A stretch of 64,000 nt of DNA from Pseudoxanthomonas wuyuanensis (GCF_900215535.1 NZ_OCND01000009.1:85290-149289); one strand, 5' to 3'. Shown: positions 39,153 to 49,324, numbered from the stretch's first letter. The notes: generated from the sequence alone by a model not told the origin. A program made the numbers and translations.

Positions 39153-42100
39153 GTGGGGAAGCGATTGCGAGTCTGGTTGCTGGGATTGCTCTGGGTATGC
39201 GCGCAGGCGCCGGCTGCGGTACCGGAGATTCCGCGTTTCCGCATGCTCGGCGTCGCCGACGGGTTGCCTTCGACCACCATTACCGCGTTGGCGCGCGACC
39301 GCCAGGGCTATCTGTGGATGGCGACCTGGGACGGCGTGGCACGTTACGACGGCGTCAGTTTCCGGGTCTGGCGGCACGACCCGTCGGATCCGGCCTCGCT
39401 GCGCGGCAACGTCGTGCAGGCGTTGCATGTCGACCAACGCGACCGGGTCTGGGTGGCCAGCGAAGGCGGTGGCCTGAGCGTCATGGATGCCGGGCGCAAC
39501 GGCTTTCGCCATTACCGCATGGCCGACCATCCGGACATCGGCAGCGACGATGTCTTCGCCATCGCCAGCCGCGGCGATGAAATCTGGTTCGGTACCTTCG
39601 GCGGCGGTCTGCACCGGCTGGACGACGCTGGCAAGGTGACCCGGTTCGCCGCCGCGCCCGATGGCCTGCCTTCGGACACGGTGCTGTCGCTGGCGTTCGA
39701 CAGCAAGGGCGGATTATGGATTGGCACGCTGGCCGGACTGGCCCGTTACGACGGCCAGCGGATACGGCGCCAGGCTTTGCCGGTAGGCGGCAGTCCCATC
39801 GTCTATTCGATCACGCCCGAGGCCGATGCCATGTGGGTCGGCAGCGCCGAAGGCGTATTCCGCTGGCAGGACGCGGCCTGGATCACGCCGGCGTGGTCGC
39901 CGATGTTCGCCCGTCCCAATGCCGTCATTGCGGTCGCCAGCGATGGCGCGGGCGAATACTGGCTGGGCAGCCAGCGCGGCCTGTGGCGGACTTCCGGCGA
40001 CAGCGCGCCGACGCCAGTGACCCACGACCAGGACAGCAACGGTGTCGGACGTGTGCTGCAGGCGTTGCTGGTGCAGCCCGATGGCGCGCTGTGGGTGGCC
40101 ATTCCCACCAAGGGATTGGCCTACCTGCGCTCGGACTGGCGGCGCATTGCGGCTTTTTCCGCCGAAAACGGCCTGGGTGGCGGACTCTATCGCGCGCTGG
40201 CGCAATCGCGCGACGGTGGATTGTGGCTGGGCAGTTCCATCGGCCAGATCGAGCGGCTGGACGCGCGGACCGGTGAAGTGGCCGCATTGGAACTGCACGC
40301 GGAACGACTGAAATCGCACCGTTTCACCTCCGCGCTGGAAGACGATGAAGGGCGCTTGTGGATAGGAGCCCGCAACGCCCTGCTGAGCTACGAACCGGCA
40401 ACCGGCGCGTTGCGAGAATGGAAGACGACTGCGGCCCGGGACCCGGTACCGGATGCCGGATCGATCGATTGGTTGCTGGCCACGTCCGATGGCGGGCTTT
40501 GGCTGGCCACGCAGATGGGCGGCATCCAGCGCCGCGACCGGGCGACCGGGCGCGTGACCGATCAGATGACCGCGCTTGGCGGCGACGAGTTTGTCGAGAT
40601 CGAAGCGATGGCGCTGGGACCCGACGGCCAGCCTTGGCTGGCTGCCGGCGACGGCTTGATGCGTTGGCAGCCGCAGGCGCGGCGATTCGTGCCGGTAGAT
40701 GCGTTTGGCGGCGGCAGGGTTTATTCGCTGGCGTTCGACCGCCAGCAGCGGTTGTGGCTGCACCGCCTGTCCGGGCTGGAACGCTGGCAGCGGCAAGCCG
40801 ATGGGCGCTGGCAGAAACAACTCGATATTGGCGCACGCGAGGGTTTGCCGGCGGTGGAATCGACCGGGCTGCGGATCGATGGCCAGGACCGGCCCTGGCT
40901 GGCGACGCGGCGCGGCCTGTTCCGTATCGAAGCGGTCCCGGAGCAACCGGTTGGCGTGCGCAACTTCGGCGTGCGCGATGGCCTGCTCAACCAGGAATTC
41001 AACGATCGCGCATTGCTGATGACCGCCGACGGAGTGCTGGTCGGCAGCGCGGCCGATGGTTCGGTGATGCTGCTGGACACCGGCATGGCCGAACGCGACC
41101 GGTTCGAGCCCAATCTGATGTTGGACAGCATCAGCGTCAGCCGCGGCGATCAGCATCGCGGCCTGCCATTGCAGGGCGGCTTTGAAATCCAGTCCGGGGA
41201 GCACGAGTTGCAGATCAGCATGCGCCTGCTGGCCTATGAGGATCCGGCTTCGAACCGCTACCGCACCCGGCTGGACGGTTTCGACAGCGGTTGGGTGGAA
41301 CAGGGCGCCACCGGCGAGCGGGTGTTCTCGGCGCTGTCGCCGGGGCGCTACACGCTGCATATGCAGGGCATCGATGCGGCAGGCAATGCCTCGGCGCAAA
41401 AGACGCTGGCGTTCCGCGTGCTGCCGCCCTGGTGGCGCAGCCCATGGGGCATAGCCGCATTCGTGGCGCTGGCGGTGCTGTGGCTGGCCTGGACCGCGGC
41501 AGCCTACCAGCGGCGGGTGCGCCGGCGCAGCGCCTGGCAACTGGCCAATCACAAGCGCGAACTGGCCGAACAGGCATCGGAGGCCAAGACCCGGTTCCTG
41601 GCCACGCTGGGGCACGAGGTGCGTACGCCGATGACCGGCGTGCTGGGCATGAGCGAACTGCTGCTGGAAACCCCGCTGGACGATACCCAGCGCGGCTATA
41701 CCCAGTCCATCCAGCGTGCCGGCACCCACCTGCTGCGGCTGGTCAACGATGCGCTGGACCTGGCCCGCATCGAGGCCGGCAAGCTGGAACTGCAGTCGGT
41801 CGATTTCGATCTGCACGCGCTGCTCGACGACGTGGTCGCGCTGATGGCACCGGTAGCCGGCAAGCGCGGCCTGCGTTTTTCCGATGAGCTTGCGCCGGGA
41901 CTGCCGCGATGGGTACGCGGCGATCCGCTGCGGCTGCGCCAGATCCTGCTCAATCTGCTGGGCAATGCGATCAAGTTCACCGAACAGGGGCAGGTCTCGC
42001 TGCGGGCCGGTCCTCTGGCCGGCCAGCGCGTGCAACTGGAGATCAGCGACACCGGTCCGGGCATCAACGCCGAGCAGCAGGCGCGCCTGTTCCAGCGCTT

Positions 42101-42701
42101 CGAACAGGCCGACGGCGTGCGTACGGCCGCCCGTTACGGCGGCAGCGGCCTGGGCCTGGCCATCTGCCAGGAACTGGCGGTGGCGATGGGTGGATGGATA
42201 GGCGTGGAAAGCACGCCGGGCGTGGGCGCGCGCTTTGTCGTGGAGCTGCCGTTCGCGCCCGCCAGCGGGCCGCCGCCGCAGCAGCGCCGGCTGGACGTCG
42301 GCAAGCCGAAGACGGCGGCGCTGAAGGTGCTGCTGGTCGAAGACGATATGACCGTTGCCGAAGTCATTGCCGGTCTGTTGCGCATGCGCGGGCACCGGGT
42401 CAGCCACGCGGTGCATGGCCTGGCGGCGCTGGCCGAGGCGACGACGCAGGAGTTCGACATTGCGCTGCTGGATCTGGACCTGCCCGGCATCGACGGGCTG
42501 ATGCTGGCGGGACAGTTGCGCCAGGGCGGGTTTGCCGCGCCGTTGCTGGCCATTACCGCGCGCGCCGATGCCGAGGCCGAGCCGCAGGCGCAGGCGGCGG
42601 GTTTCGACGGCTTCCTGCGCAAGCCGGTCACCGGCGACATGCTGGCCGAGGCCATCGAGCGGCTGCTGGGCGAGCAATCCGTACAGGAAGCCGGCCGTTG
42701 A
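39153..42701 (+). CDS. Hybrid sensor kinase with periplasmic two-component propeller, copy 1
   Basis: 1182 residues from GTG at 39153, preceded by GGAG; the frame is open upstream but without a signal peptide. Order: signal peptide (LRVWLLGLLWVCAQAPAA), about 14 propeller repeats (LWMATWDGVARYDG, LWIGTLAGLARYDG) to residue 670, a Y_Y_Y domain (NRYRTRLDGFDSGWVEQGA), a membrane helix near 765-787, HisKA with phospho-acceptor His821 in LGHEVRTPMTG, HATPase (NLLGNAIKF, GGSGLGLAIC), and a REC domain with Asp1107 in LLDLDLPGIDG. It lacks both an Hpt and a DNA-binding domain, so the downstream partner is elsewhere. It may sense periplasmic glycans like similar Bacteroidetes sensors; that is speculation. 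Confidence 0.92.
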   Translation: MGKRLRVWLLGLLWVCAQAPAAVPEIPRFRMLGVADGLPSTTITALARDRQGYLWMATWDGVARYDGVSFRVWRHDPSDPASLRGNVVQALHVDQRDRVWVASEGGGLSVMDAGRNGFRHYRMADHPDIGSDDVFAIASRGDEIWFGTFGGGLHRLDDAGKVTRFAAAPDGLPSDTVLSLAFDSKGGLWIGTLAGLARYDGQRIRRQALPVGGSPIVYSITPEADAMWVGSAEGVFRWQDAAWITPAWSPMFARPNAVIAVASDGAGEYWLGSQRGLWRTSGDSAPTPVTHDQDSNGVGRVLQALLVQPDGALWVAIPTKGLAYLRSDWRRIAAFSAENGLGGGLYRALAQSRDGGLWLGSSIGQIERLDARTGEVAALELHAERLKSHRFTSALEDDEGRLWIGARNALLSYEPATGALREWKTTAARDPVPDAGSIDWLLATSDGGLWLATQMGGIQRRDRATGRVTDQMTALGGDEFVEIEAMALGPDGQPWLAAGDGLMRWQPQARRFVPVDAFGGGRVYSLAFDRQQRLWLHRLSGLERWQRQADGRWQKQLDIGAREGLPAVESTGLRIDGQDRPWLATRRGLFRIEAVPEQPVGVRNFGVRDGLLNQEFNDRALLMTADGVLVGSAADGSVMLLDTGMAERDRFEPNLMLDSISVSRGDQHRGLPLQGGFEIQSGEHELQISMRLLAYEDPASNRYRTRLDGFDSGWVEQGATGERVFSALSPGRYTLHMQGIDAAGNASAQKTLAFRVLPPWWRSPWGIAAFVALAVLWLAWTAAAYQRRVRRRSAWQLANHKRELAEQASEAKTRFLATLGHEVRTPMTGVLGMSELLLETPLDDTQRGYTQSIQRAGTHLLRLVNDALDLARIEAGKLELQSVDFDLHALLDDVVALMAPVAGKRGLRFSDELAPGLPRWVRGDPLRLRQILLNLLGNAIKFTEQGQVSLRAGPLAGQRVQLEISDTGPGINAEQQARLFQRFEQADGVRTAARYGGSGLGLAICQELAVAMGGWIGVESTPGVGARFVVELPFAPASGPPPQQRRLDVGKPKTAALKVLLVEDDMTVAEVIAGLLRMRGHRVSHAVHGLAALAEATTQEFDIALLDLDLPGIDGLMLAGQLRQGGFAAPLLAITARADAEAEPQAQAAGFDGFLRKPVTGDMLAEAIERLLGEQSVQEAGR

Positions 42702-45700
42702 TGCGTTGGATGTTGCTGCTGTTGTTGGCGCTGGTGCCGCTGCCGCCGGCGCGCGCCGGATTGCCGGAAACCCCGCAGCTGCGGCAACTGACCGTGGCCG
42801 ACGGGCTGCCTTCCAATATCGTCTACCAGATCGCCCAGGACCAGAACGGTTACCTGTGGCTGGCCACCGCCGATGGCCTGGTGCGCTACGACGGCGCCGG
42901 CTTCCGGATCTGGCGACAAGGCGAGGGGCTGCGCGAAAACGTGGTCAGCTCGGTGGCGGTGGATGCCGACAACCGGGTCTGGGTGGGCACCTTGGGTGCG
43001 GGCGTGGCGCTGCTGGATCGGGAGCGCGAACAATTCCGGTATTTCGATGCGCGCAGCGTTGCCGGCATCGGCGGGGACCACATCTGGAGTCTGCTGCCGA
43101 CCGACGACGGCGCGCTCTGGTTCGGTACCCACGATGCCGGCCTGCACCGGATGGATCGCGATGGGCGCGTCACCCGCTTCATGCCGCAGCCGGACGATCC
43201 GCGCAGCCTGCCCGGCGCCGGCGTGACCGATCTGCAGATTGCGCCCGACGGCAGCCTGTGGGTGGCCACCGATCATGGCGTCGCGCGCTGGACCGGGCAC
43301 GACTTCGAGCGCCTGCCCGACGCGGCGCACCCGGAGATGTACGTGACCTCGATACGGTTCGACCGGGCCGGCAACCTGTGGATCGCCACGGTAATGGGAG
43401 CCGGCATCTACCGGCCCGACGGCAGCTGGTCGCTGGATCCCTGGGGTCTGCGCCAACAGGTGCCGGTGTATGGATTGCTGATGGAAGACAGCAGCGGCAT
43501 CCACTGGCTGGACACCTACGATGGCATGCGCCGCGGCGAGGAGGGCGAGACCTTCGAAGTGCCGCTGTACAGCAATCTCACCCGTGGCCGGGTCAAGCCG
43601 CAATGGGCCAACGCGTTGCAGGACAGCGAGGGCGGGCTGTGGTTCGCCAGCATCGACTCGGGCCTGTGGTATCTGCCGCCGACCTGGCGGCAGTTTTCGG
43701 TGCTGAACAAGGTCGAAGGCGTGGCCACTTCGCTGGGCAATACCCAGGTGTTCGATGTGGCGCCTTCGACCAGCGGCGACATGTGGCTGGTCGGATCATC
43801 CGGTGCGCTGGACCGGCTGGACCCGGAGACCGGGCTGGTCCGGCGCATCCTTGAGGATGTCGGCAATGGCACGGTGGCCTATGCGGTGGCCGAGGCTTTT
43901 GACGGGCAGGTATGGGTGGGCTATCCGGGCGGCCTGTTGCGCTACGACCCGGCCTCCGGTGCGGTCAGGCGCTGGGGCGCGGATGCCGGCAGCGATGCCA
44001 CCGCGCCTGCCGATATCGATGCCATCGCGCAGGCGGCCGATGGCAGCCTGTGGATCGGGCAGGGCGCACGGGGCGTGCAGGTGCGCAGTCCGGAAGGACG
44101 GGTGATCCGCAACATCGGTTTCGACGGCCAGCACGGCCTGGCTGCCGGCCGTGCCTATAGTCAACTGGACCTGGGGCCCGATGGCCGGATCTGGCTGGCC
44201 TGCGATGGTGGCGTGCTGGCTTGGGATGCCGGTACCGGACGTTTCCAGCCGGTACCCGGGCTGCCGCAATCGCAGGTGGACGCCTTTGCCACCGATGGGG
44301 AAGGCCTGCTATGGCTGGCCCTGCCCGGTGCGCTGGAGGGCTACCGCCAGCAGGCAGGCCAGTACCGGCGGGTGCAGCGGCTGGGTGCGGAAGCAGGCCT
44401 GCCGCAGGTGATGTTGACCGGTCTGACCGTCGACCGCCGCGGAATCCTGTGGGCGGCCAGCAACCGCGGCCTGGCCCGCATCGATCCGGTGCAACCCACG
44501 GTGCGGGTCTACGGCATCCACGACGGATTGCCGGGACAGGAAATCCTCTCCGATCCGGTCAAGCGGCTGCAGGATGGCCGGTTGGTCGTCAGCGCCTCGC
44601 ACGGACTGGTGATCTTCGACCCGCTGTCGTTGCGGCCGGCAACGACGGCGCCGCCGCTGGTGGTGGATGCCATCACGGTGCGCCGCGCTTCCGGCCCGCT
44701 GGCGCTGCCGTTGGGGCAGCCATTCCAGCTGCAGCACTTTCAACTGGAGCATGGCGACCGCGATTTGCAGGTGACCGCCCGGCTGATTTCCTACAGCAAC
44801 GTGCAGGGACATCGCTACCGTTTCCGGCTGTCGGATTTCGACAGCGACTGGGTCGAGGTGGGCGCCAGCGGCGAGCGCACGTTCTCGCAGCTGCCGCCGG
44901 GCCATTACCGGCTGGAAGTGGCCGGCAAGACGGCGGACAACGTCTGGTCGCAGGTGCAGACCATCGCCTTCACCGTGGCGCCGCCGTGGTGGCGGACCTG
45001 GTGGGCGTCGCTGGCCGCGGCCGCGGTGGCGATAGCGCTGCTGGGCGGGCTGGCGCTTGCCTACCGGCGCCGGCTTCGCCGCCGCAGCGCCTGGCAACTG
45101 GCCGTGCACAAGCACGAACTGGCGCAGCAGGCATCCGAAGCCAAGACCCGCTTCCTGGCCACGCTGGGGCACGAAGTGCGCACGCCGATGACCGGCGTGC
45201 TGGGCATGAGCGAACTGTTGCTGGCCACGCCGCTGGACGACACCCAGCGCGGCTACACCCAATCCATCCAGCGCGCCGGCACCCACCTGTTGCGGCTGGT
45301 CAACGATGCGCTGGACCTGGCCCGCATCGAGGCCGGCAAGATGGAACTGCAGTCGGTCGCGTTCGATCTGCATGGCCTGCTGGACGATGTGATCGCGTTG
45401 ATGGCACCGGTGGCGGAAAAGCGCGGGCTGGCGTTTTCGGCCAGGCTGGCGCCGACGCTGCCGCCGATGGTGCGGGGCGACCCGCTGCGGCTGCGCCAGA
45501 TCCTGCTCAATCTGCTGGGCAATGCGATCAAGTTCACCGAACAGGGGCAGGTCTCGCTGTGCGCCGATCCGCTGGCCGACCAGCGCGTGCGACTGGAAAT
45601 CAGCGACACCGGTCCGGGCATCAACGCCGAGCAGCAGGCGCGGCTGTTCCAGCGCTTCGAACAGGCCGAAGGCGCGCGCACCGCCGCCCGTTACGGCGGC

Positions 45701-46240
45701 AGCGGCCTGGGCCTGGCGATCTGCCAGGAACTGGCGGCAGCGATGGGCGGTTGGATAGGCGTGGAAAGCACGCCGGGCGTGGGCACGCGCTTTGTCGTGG
45801 AATTGCCATTGCCGGCGACCGCCGCGCCGCTACCGCGCAAGGCGCAGGCGCCGCCGCTGCCGGCGCGCGCGCTGATGGTATTGCTGGTGGAAGACGATGC
45901 CACCGTGGCGCAGGTCATCGCCGGCCTGCTGCGCGCGCGCGGCCACCGGGTCAGCCACGCCGCGCATGGCCTGGCCGCGTTGACCGAGGCGACGACGCAG
46001 CAGTTCGACATCGCGCTGCTGGATCTGGATCTGCCCGGCATCGACGGCCTGATGCTGGCCCGGCAGTTGCGCCAGGGCGGGTTTGCCGCGCCGCTGCTGG
46101 CCATTACCGCGCGCGCCGACGCCGAGGCCGAACCGCAGGCGCGCGCAGCCGGGTTCGATGGTTTCCTGCGCAAGCCGGTGACCGGCGACATGCTGGCCGA
46201 GGCCATCGCACAATTGATGGCGCACACGGAAACGCCATGA
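42701..46240 (+). CDS. Hybrid sensor kinase with periplasmic two-component propeller, copy 2
   Basis: 1179 residues; the ATG shares one base with the stop of copy 1 (TGATG). Same architecture: signal peptide (MLLLLLALVPLPPARA), propeller repeats from LPSNIVYQIAQDQNGYLWLA onward, Y_Y_Y domain (GHRYRFRLSDFDSDWVEVGA), membrane helix near 768-788, HisKA His824, HATPase and REC Asp1108. By eye the kinase core is about 90 percent identical to copy 1 and also near-identical in DNA, while the propeller is much more divergent. This indicates tandem duplication with the output half held similar and the sensor half changed. Confidence 0.92.
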   Translation: MRWMLLLLLALVPLPPARAGLPETPQLRQLTVADGLPSNIVYQIAQDQNGYLWLATADGLVRYDGAGFRIWRQGEGLRENVVSSVAVDADNRVWVGTLGAGVALLDREREQFRYFDARSVAGIGGDHIWSLLPTDDGALWFGTHDAGLHRMDRDGRVTRFMPQPDDPRSLPGAGVTDLQIAPDGSLWVATDHGVARWTGHDFERLPDAAHPEMYVTSIRFDRAGNLWIATVMGAGIYRPDGSWSLDPWGLRQQVPVYGLLMEDSSGIHWLDTYDGMRRGEEGETFEVPLYSNLTRGRVKPQWANALQDSEGGLWFASIDSGLWYLPPTWRQFSVLNKVEGVATSLGNTQVFDVAPSTSGDMWLVGSSGALDRLDPETGLVRRILEDVGNGTVAYAVAEAFDGQVWVGYPGGLLRYDPASGAVRRWGADAGSDATAPADIDAIAQAADGSLWIGQGARGVQVRSPEGRVIRNIGFDGQHGLAAGRAYSQLDLGPDGRIWLACDGGVLAWDAGTGRFQPVPGLPQSQVDAFATDGEGLLWLALPGALEGYRQQAGQYRRVQRLGAEAGLPQVMLTGLTVDRRGILWAASNRGLARIDPVQPTVRVYGIHDGLPGQEILSDPVKRLQDGRLVVSASHGLVIFDPLSLRPATTAPPLVVDAITVRRASGPLALPLGQPFQLQHFQLEHGDRDLQVTARLISYSNVQGHRYRFRLSDFDSDWVEVGASGERTFSQLPPGHYRLEVAGKTADNVWSQVQTIAFTVAPPWWRTWWASLAAAAVAIALLGGLALAYRRRLRRRSAWQLAVHKHELAQQASEAKTRFLATLGHEVRTPMTGVLGMSELLLATPLDDTQRGYTQSIQRAGTHLLRLVNDALDLARIEAGKMELQSVAFDLHGLLDDVIALMAPVAEKRGLAFSARLAPTLPPMVRGDPLRLRQILLNLLGNAIKFTEQGQVSLCADPLADQRVRLEISDTGPGINAEQQARLFQRFEQAEGARTAARYGGSGLGLAICQELAAAMGGWIGVESTPGVGTRFVVELPLPATAAPLPRKAQAPPLPARALMVLLVEDDATVAQVIAGLLRARGHRVSHAAHGLAALTEATTQQFDIALLDLDLPGIDGLMLARQLRQGGFAAPLLAITARADAEAEPQARAAGFDGFLRKPVTGDMLAEAIAQLMAHTETP

Positions 46241-46330
46241 AGCCGGAGCGCCGGTGGCTTGCGCGGGAAGCTGCGGCGGCCTGCTCCGGCGCTGTCGTCG
46301 GGCGAAGCGCCCGGCACCGGGTCTCGCGCT

Positions 46331-46819
46331 TCAGCGCAGCGGCTTGACCTCCAGCACCCCGGCCACCGAGTCGTAATAGAACCAGTCCTGTTCGTTGCCG
46401 CTGAGCCAGTCGATATCGCGGCGTACCTGGGCCGGCAGCCGGCACAGCAGGGATTCGCCAAAGCCGTCCTGCTGCGGGCCGGGCGGAACCCGCTCGTCGA
46501 GCAGATCTTCCAGCGACAGCGGCGGTTGGCCCCAGCTCAGGCACTCGGCGGCGGCGGCGGTTCCTTCGGGCCAGTGCATCTTGCGCCAGAACCGTTCGCG
46601 TCCCTGCAGCGTCAATCGATAGGCCGGATGCAGTTCGGGTTCGGCCAGCGACTGCGCAGACCAGCCTTCGCCTTCGCTGCGGACTTCCCAGACCGGTTCG
46701 TCGGCATTGGCGGTGTAGTCGTGGCCGTAGCGGCCGGCGAAATCGACCTCCTGCGCGCCAGCGGCGCTGGCCAAGGCCAGCGTCAGTGCCAGCAGGATGC
46801 TTGCTGATTGTTTTCTCAC
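46331..46819 (-). CDS. Secreted protein of unknown function
   Basis: 162 residues with a signal peptide (SILLALTLALASAAGAQ). The mature part starts EVDFAGRYGHDYTANADEPV and contains two cysteines (AECLSWGQ and SLLCRLP) that could form a disulfide, and WYYD-like aromatic residues near the end (DWFYYDSVAGVLEV). I do not recognise the family. It is convergent with the sensor kinase pair; the MITE-like element lies just upstream of its start (from 46900), so its promoter must be within about 80 bases or inside the element. Confidence 0.7.
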   Translation of the reverse strand: MRKQSASILLALTLALASAAGAQEVDFAGRYGHDYTANADEPVWEVRSEGEGWSAQSLAEPELHPAYRLTLQGRERFWRKMHWPEGTAAAAECLSWGQPPLSLEDLLDERVPPGPQQDGFGESLLCRLPAQVRRDIDWLSGNEQDWFYYDSVAGVLEVKPLR

Positions 46820-46899
46820 CGGGCGTGCTTTCCTATCATCTGTGGAATCGGTAACTCATGGCCAGGGCCGGCGGTCAGCCCGGGAGAACCTGCCAGGTC

Positions 46900-47170
46900 C
46901 TAGGGGCTGTTGCCGTTTCCCGAGCAGGTCGCGCCGGATTTGCGCGCGTTCGGGGCAAGGAAGAGCGAGGAAGTGGACATTGGTCCACGCCCGAGCGATG
47001 ACACCGCCCCGGGCGCGCGCAGATCCGGCCCTTCGGGTTGGGCCTGGTAAGCCGCCAGCGGCCGCCGCGCGGCTTGACCTGACGGCCAGTCAGGCGCTGC
47101 GCCGCGCAACGCCCACTGACGGCTTACCAGACCCAACGCAGCCTACTCGGGAAACGGCAACAGCCCCTAG
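46900..47170. mobile_element. MITE-like element with CTAG target duplication
   Basis: Terminal inverted repeats 46900-46928 and 47142-47170 match at 27 of 29 positions, reading inward CTAGGGGCTGTTGCCGTTTC then CCGAG. The outermost four bases CTAG at each end fit a YTAR-type target duplication as made by IS5-family transposases; without them the element is 263 bases. Inside are a second inverted repeat of 18 bases with one mismatch (47037-47054 and 47120-47137) and a hairpin GTGGAC/GTCCAC (46973-46988). No transposase is encoded. Its right end supplies the TAG stop of the next gene. Confidence 0.82.
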
Positions 47171-47799
47171 TCGGCCCAGGCTTCGGCGTAAATGGTCCGC
47201 TGCGGGTCATCGGGATCGGCATGGATCCAGATGCCGCTGATTTCGTCGGTGGGCAGGTACAGTCCGCCGTGGCCGACCGTCATCGTGCAATCGCTGCCGG
47301 CAGCGTCTTCTTCGCGCATCCGCTGCTGCGCGCAGCGCGATTCGACCAGCGCGCGCAGATCGGCGGCGACGCTGGCGTAGTCGGCCTCCAGCACGTACTG
47401 GTGGTCGCCCCACAGTTCCGAATCCATCAGCCGCACCTCGGCCACCGGGTGCCCGGCCATGCGCATCGCGCCGGGCTTGAGGTAGGCGGTGCCGGCCAGC
47501 GCAATCGTGTCCAGGCCGGAACTTTCCGCGCCGACCTGTTCGCAGTCCAGATGGATGCGCTCGACGATCTTGCGCCAGGGCAGCGGCAGTTCGTCGACGC
47601 GGCGCGCGCGGATATCGGCGCAGCCCGGTTCCAGCAACGCGCCGGCGTCATCGGCCTGCATCGAGCGGTCCAGCACTTGCACCAGCACCGGGAAATCGCC
47701 GCCGGCGGCCTCGACGGCCGGCAACGGCGATTCGGCGCAGACGCCGGCAGCGGCTGTCGCCAGCCACAACAGCAGGGTCAAGGGTTGGCGGCAATCCAT
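47167..47799 (-). CDS. Secreted protein of unknown function ending in a MITE-derived stop
   Basis: 210 residues with a signal peptide (LTLLLWLATAAAGVCA). The mature part has four further cysteines (EPGCADIR, HLDCEQVG, ESRCAQQ, GSDCTMTVG), suggesting two disulfides. Conserved family not recognised. The TAG stop lies in the CTAG end of the MITE-like element, so the original C-terminus may have been altered by the insertion. It sits 63 bases after hemE on the same strand and may be co-transcribed. Confidence 0.72.
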   Translation of the reverse strand: MDCRQPLTLLLWLATAAAGVCAESPLPAVEAAGGDFPVLVQVLDRSMQADDAGALLEPGCADIRARRVDELPLPWRKIVERIHLDCEQVGAESSGLDTIALAGTAYLKPGAMRMAGHPVAEVRLMDSELWGDHQYVLEADYASVAADLRALVESRCAQQRMREEDAAGSDCTMTVGHGGLYLPTDEISGIWIHADPDDPQRTIYAEAWAD

Positions 47800-47862
47800 T
47801 GCTTGGCTCCGGGTTGGTGGGCAATGCGCGCGGCGTCGGCCGCTCGTGCGGGCCGGCGGCGC

Positions 47863-48936
47863 CTATCTTGCGCTGAATTCGTGCACCGCATCCACCAGCA
47901 CCGCGACGTGATCGGGATTCATGTCCGGCGACATGCCGTGGCCCAGATTGAACACATGGCCATCGCGGCTGCCGCCGGCGCCTTCGGCATAGCTGTCCAG
48001 CGTGAGCCGGACCTGGTTGCGTATCGCCTCGGGCGAACCGTACAGCACGGCCGGATCCAGGTTGCCCTGCAGCGCGACCTTGCCGCCGGTGCGGCGGCGG
48101 GCTTCGGACAGCTCCACCAACCAGTCCACGCCGACGCCTTCGGCGCCGCTGCCGGCCAGCGCTTCCAGGTGCGCCGCATTGCCCTTGCCGAACAGGATCA
48201 GCGGCGTCCGGTCGTCGCCATCGCCACGCTCCAGTTCGCGCGCAATGCGGGTCAGGTAGGGCAGCGAGAACTCGCGGTACATCGCCGGGCTCAGCACGCC
48301 GCCCCAGGTATCGAATACCTGCAGCGCCTGCGCGCCGGCCGCGCGCTGCGCCGAAAGATAGGCGATGACCGCATCGGTGTTGACCGACAGCAGCTTGTGC
48401 AGCGTGGCCGGGTCGTTGAGCGCCATCGCCTTGATCCGCGCATAGTCCTTGCTGCCGCCGCCTTCGACCATGTAGCAGGCCAGCGTCCACGGGCTGCCGG
48501 AAAACCCGATCAGCGGCACCTTGCCGTCCAGCTCGCTGCGGATCAGCCGGATGGCATCCATCACGTAGCGCAGTTCGGTTTCCATGTCCGGCACGGCCAG
48601 CTTTTCCGCATCGGCGGCACTGCGCACGGTGCGTTCGAACTTGGGGCCTTCGCCATCGACGAAGTACAGGCCCAGGCCCATCGCATCGGGCACGGTCAGG
48701 ATGTCGGAGAACAGGATGGCCGCATCCAGGTCGAAGCGGCGCAGCGGCTGCAGGGTGATTTCGCAGGCGACCTCAGGGTTCTTGGCCATGCCCAGGAAGC
48801 TGCCGGCGGCAGCGCGGGTGGCGCGGTACTCGGGCAGGTAGCGGCCAGCCTGGCGCATCAGCCAGACGGGGGTGCGGTCGACGGGTTGGCGCTTCAGTGC
48901 GCGCAGCAGGCGGTCGTTTTGCAGCGGAGTGGACAA
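47863..48936 (-). CDS. hemE: Uroporphyrinogen decarboxylase HemE
   Basis: Converts uroporphyrinogen III to coproporphyrinogen III in heme synthesis. 357 residues from a TTG start (reading [20 protein letters not shown]), with AGGAAA 8 bases upstream; longer frames add non-conserved Arg-rich residues. Signature motifs: [57 protein letters not shown], and [20 protein letters not shown] near the C-terminus. No normal ATG exists near the conserved N-terminus, which makes the TTG the best choice. Confidence 0.95.
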   Translation of the reverse strand: MSTPLQNDRLLRALKRQPVDRTPVWLMRQAGRYLPEYRATRAAAGSFLGMAKNPEVACEITLQPLRRFDLDAAILFSDILTVPDAMGLGLYFVDGEGPKFERTVRSAADAEKLAVPDMETELRYVMDAIRLIRSELDGKVPLIGFSGSPWTLACYMVEGGGSKDYARIKAMALNDPATLHKLLSVNTDAVIAYLSAQRAAGAQALQVFDTWGGVLSPAMYREFSLPYLTRIARELERGDGDDRTPLILFGKGNAAHLEALAGSGAEGVGVDWLVELSEARRRTGGKVALQGNLDPAVLYGSPEAIRNQVRLTLDSYAEGAGGSRDGHVFNLGHGMSPDMNPDHVAVLVDAVHEFSAR

Positions 48937-49066
48937 GTGCGGTTTCCTTGAAGTGGTCAATCCGGCGGCTGGCCGCCTGCGAAGAGTCAATGGCAAAGGG
49001 TGGGCGGTTGCTGCCCGTATGCCGTGTCGATGCCGGCAAGCGCAGCGCGCGGCTTGGGTGCCTGTT

Positions 49067-49324
49067 TCACGGCTTCGGCGCCTCGGCGCCATGCACGAAA
49101 GTGACCTGGAAGCCGCGCTTGATATGGCTGTCGCGGGCCTTTTCGAACGCCGCGGTGGCCTCGTCCTGCAGCAGGTATTGCTCGCGCTTGAGCTGGGAAC
49201 GCCCGCCGATCTGCCCGCTTTCGCGCAGCAACTCCCAGCCGCCGAACAGATCCGGCTGCAGGGTCAGTTGGACGTAGCGGGGAGCTTCACCCGCGCTGGG
49301 GTGTTGCTGAAGGAAGACGCGCAT
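49067..49324 (-). CDS. WGR-domain protein
   Basis: 85 residues, essentially one WGR domain: [20 protein letters not shown], then [20 protein letters not shown] and [21 protein letters not shown] domains bind nucleic acid in poly(ADP-ribose) polymerases and in some bacterial proteins; small stand-alone versions are common in proteobacteria but poorly understood. It lies between hemE and a toxin-antitoxin pair. Confidence 0.85.
   Translation of the reverse strand: MRVFLQQHPSAGEAPRYVQLTLQPDLFGGWELLRESGQIGGRSQLKREQYLLQDEATAAFEKARDSHIKRGFQVTFVHGAEAPKP

Noticed and set aside
39714..42677. A 987-codon minus-strand open frame opposite the first sensor kinase
   Set aside because: Low-complexity Gln/Arg/His translation with no recognisable fold; the plus strand has an intact hybrid kinase.
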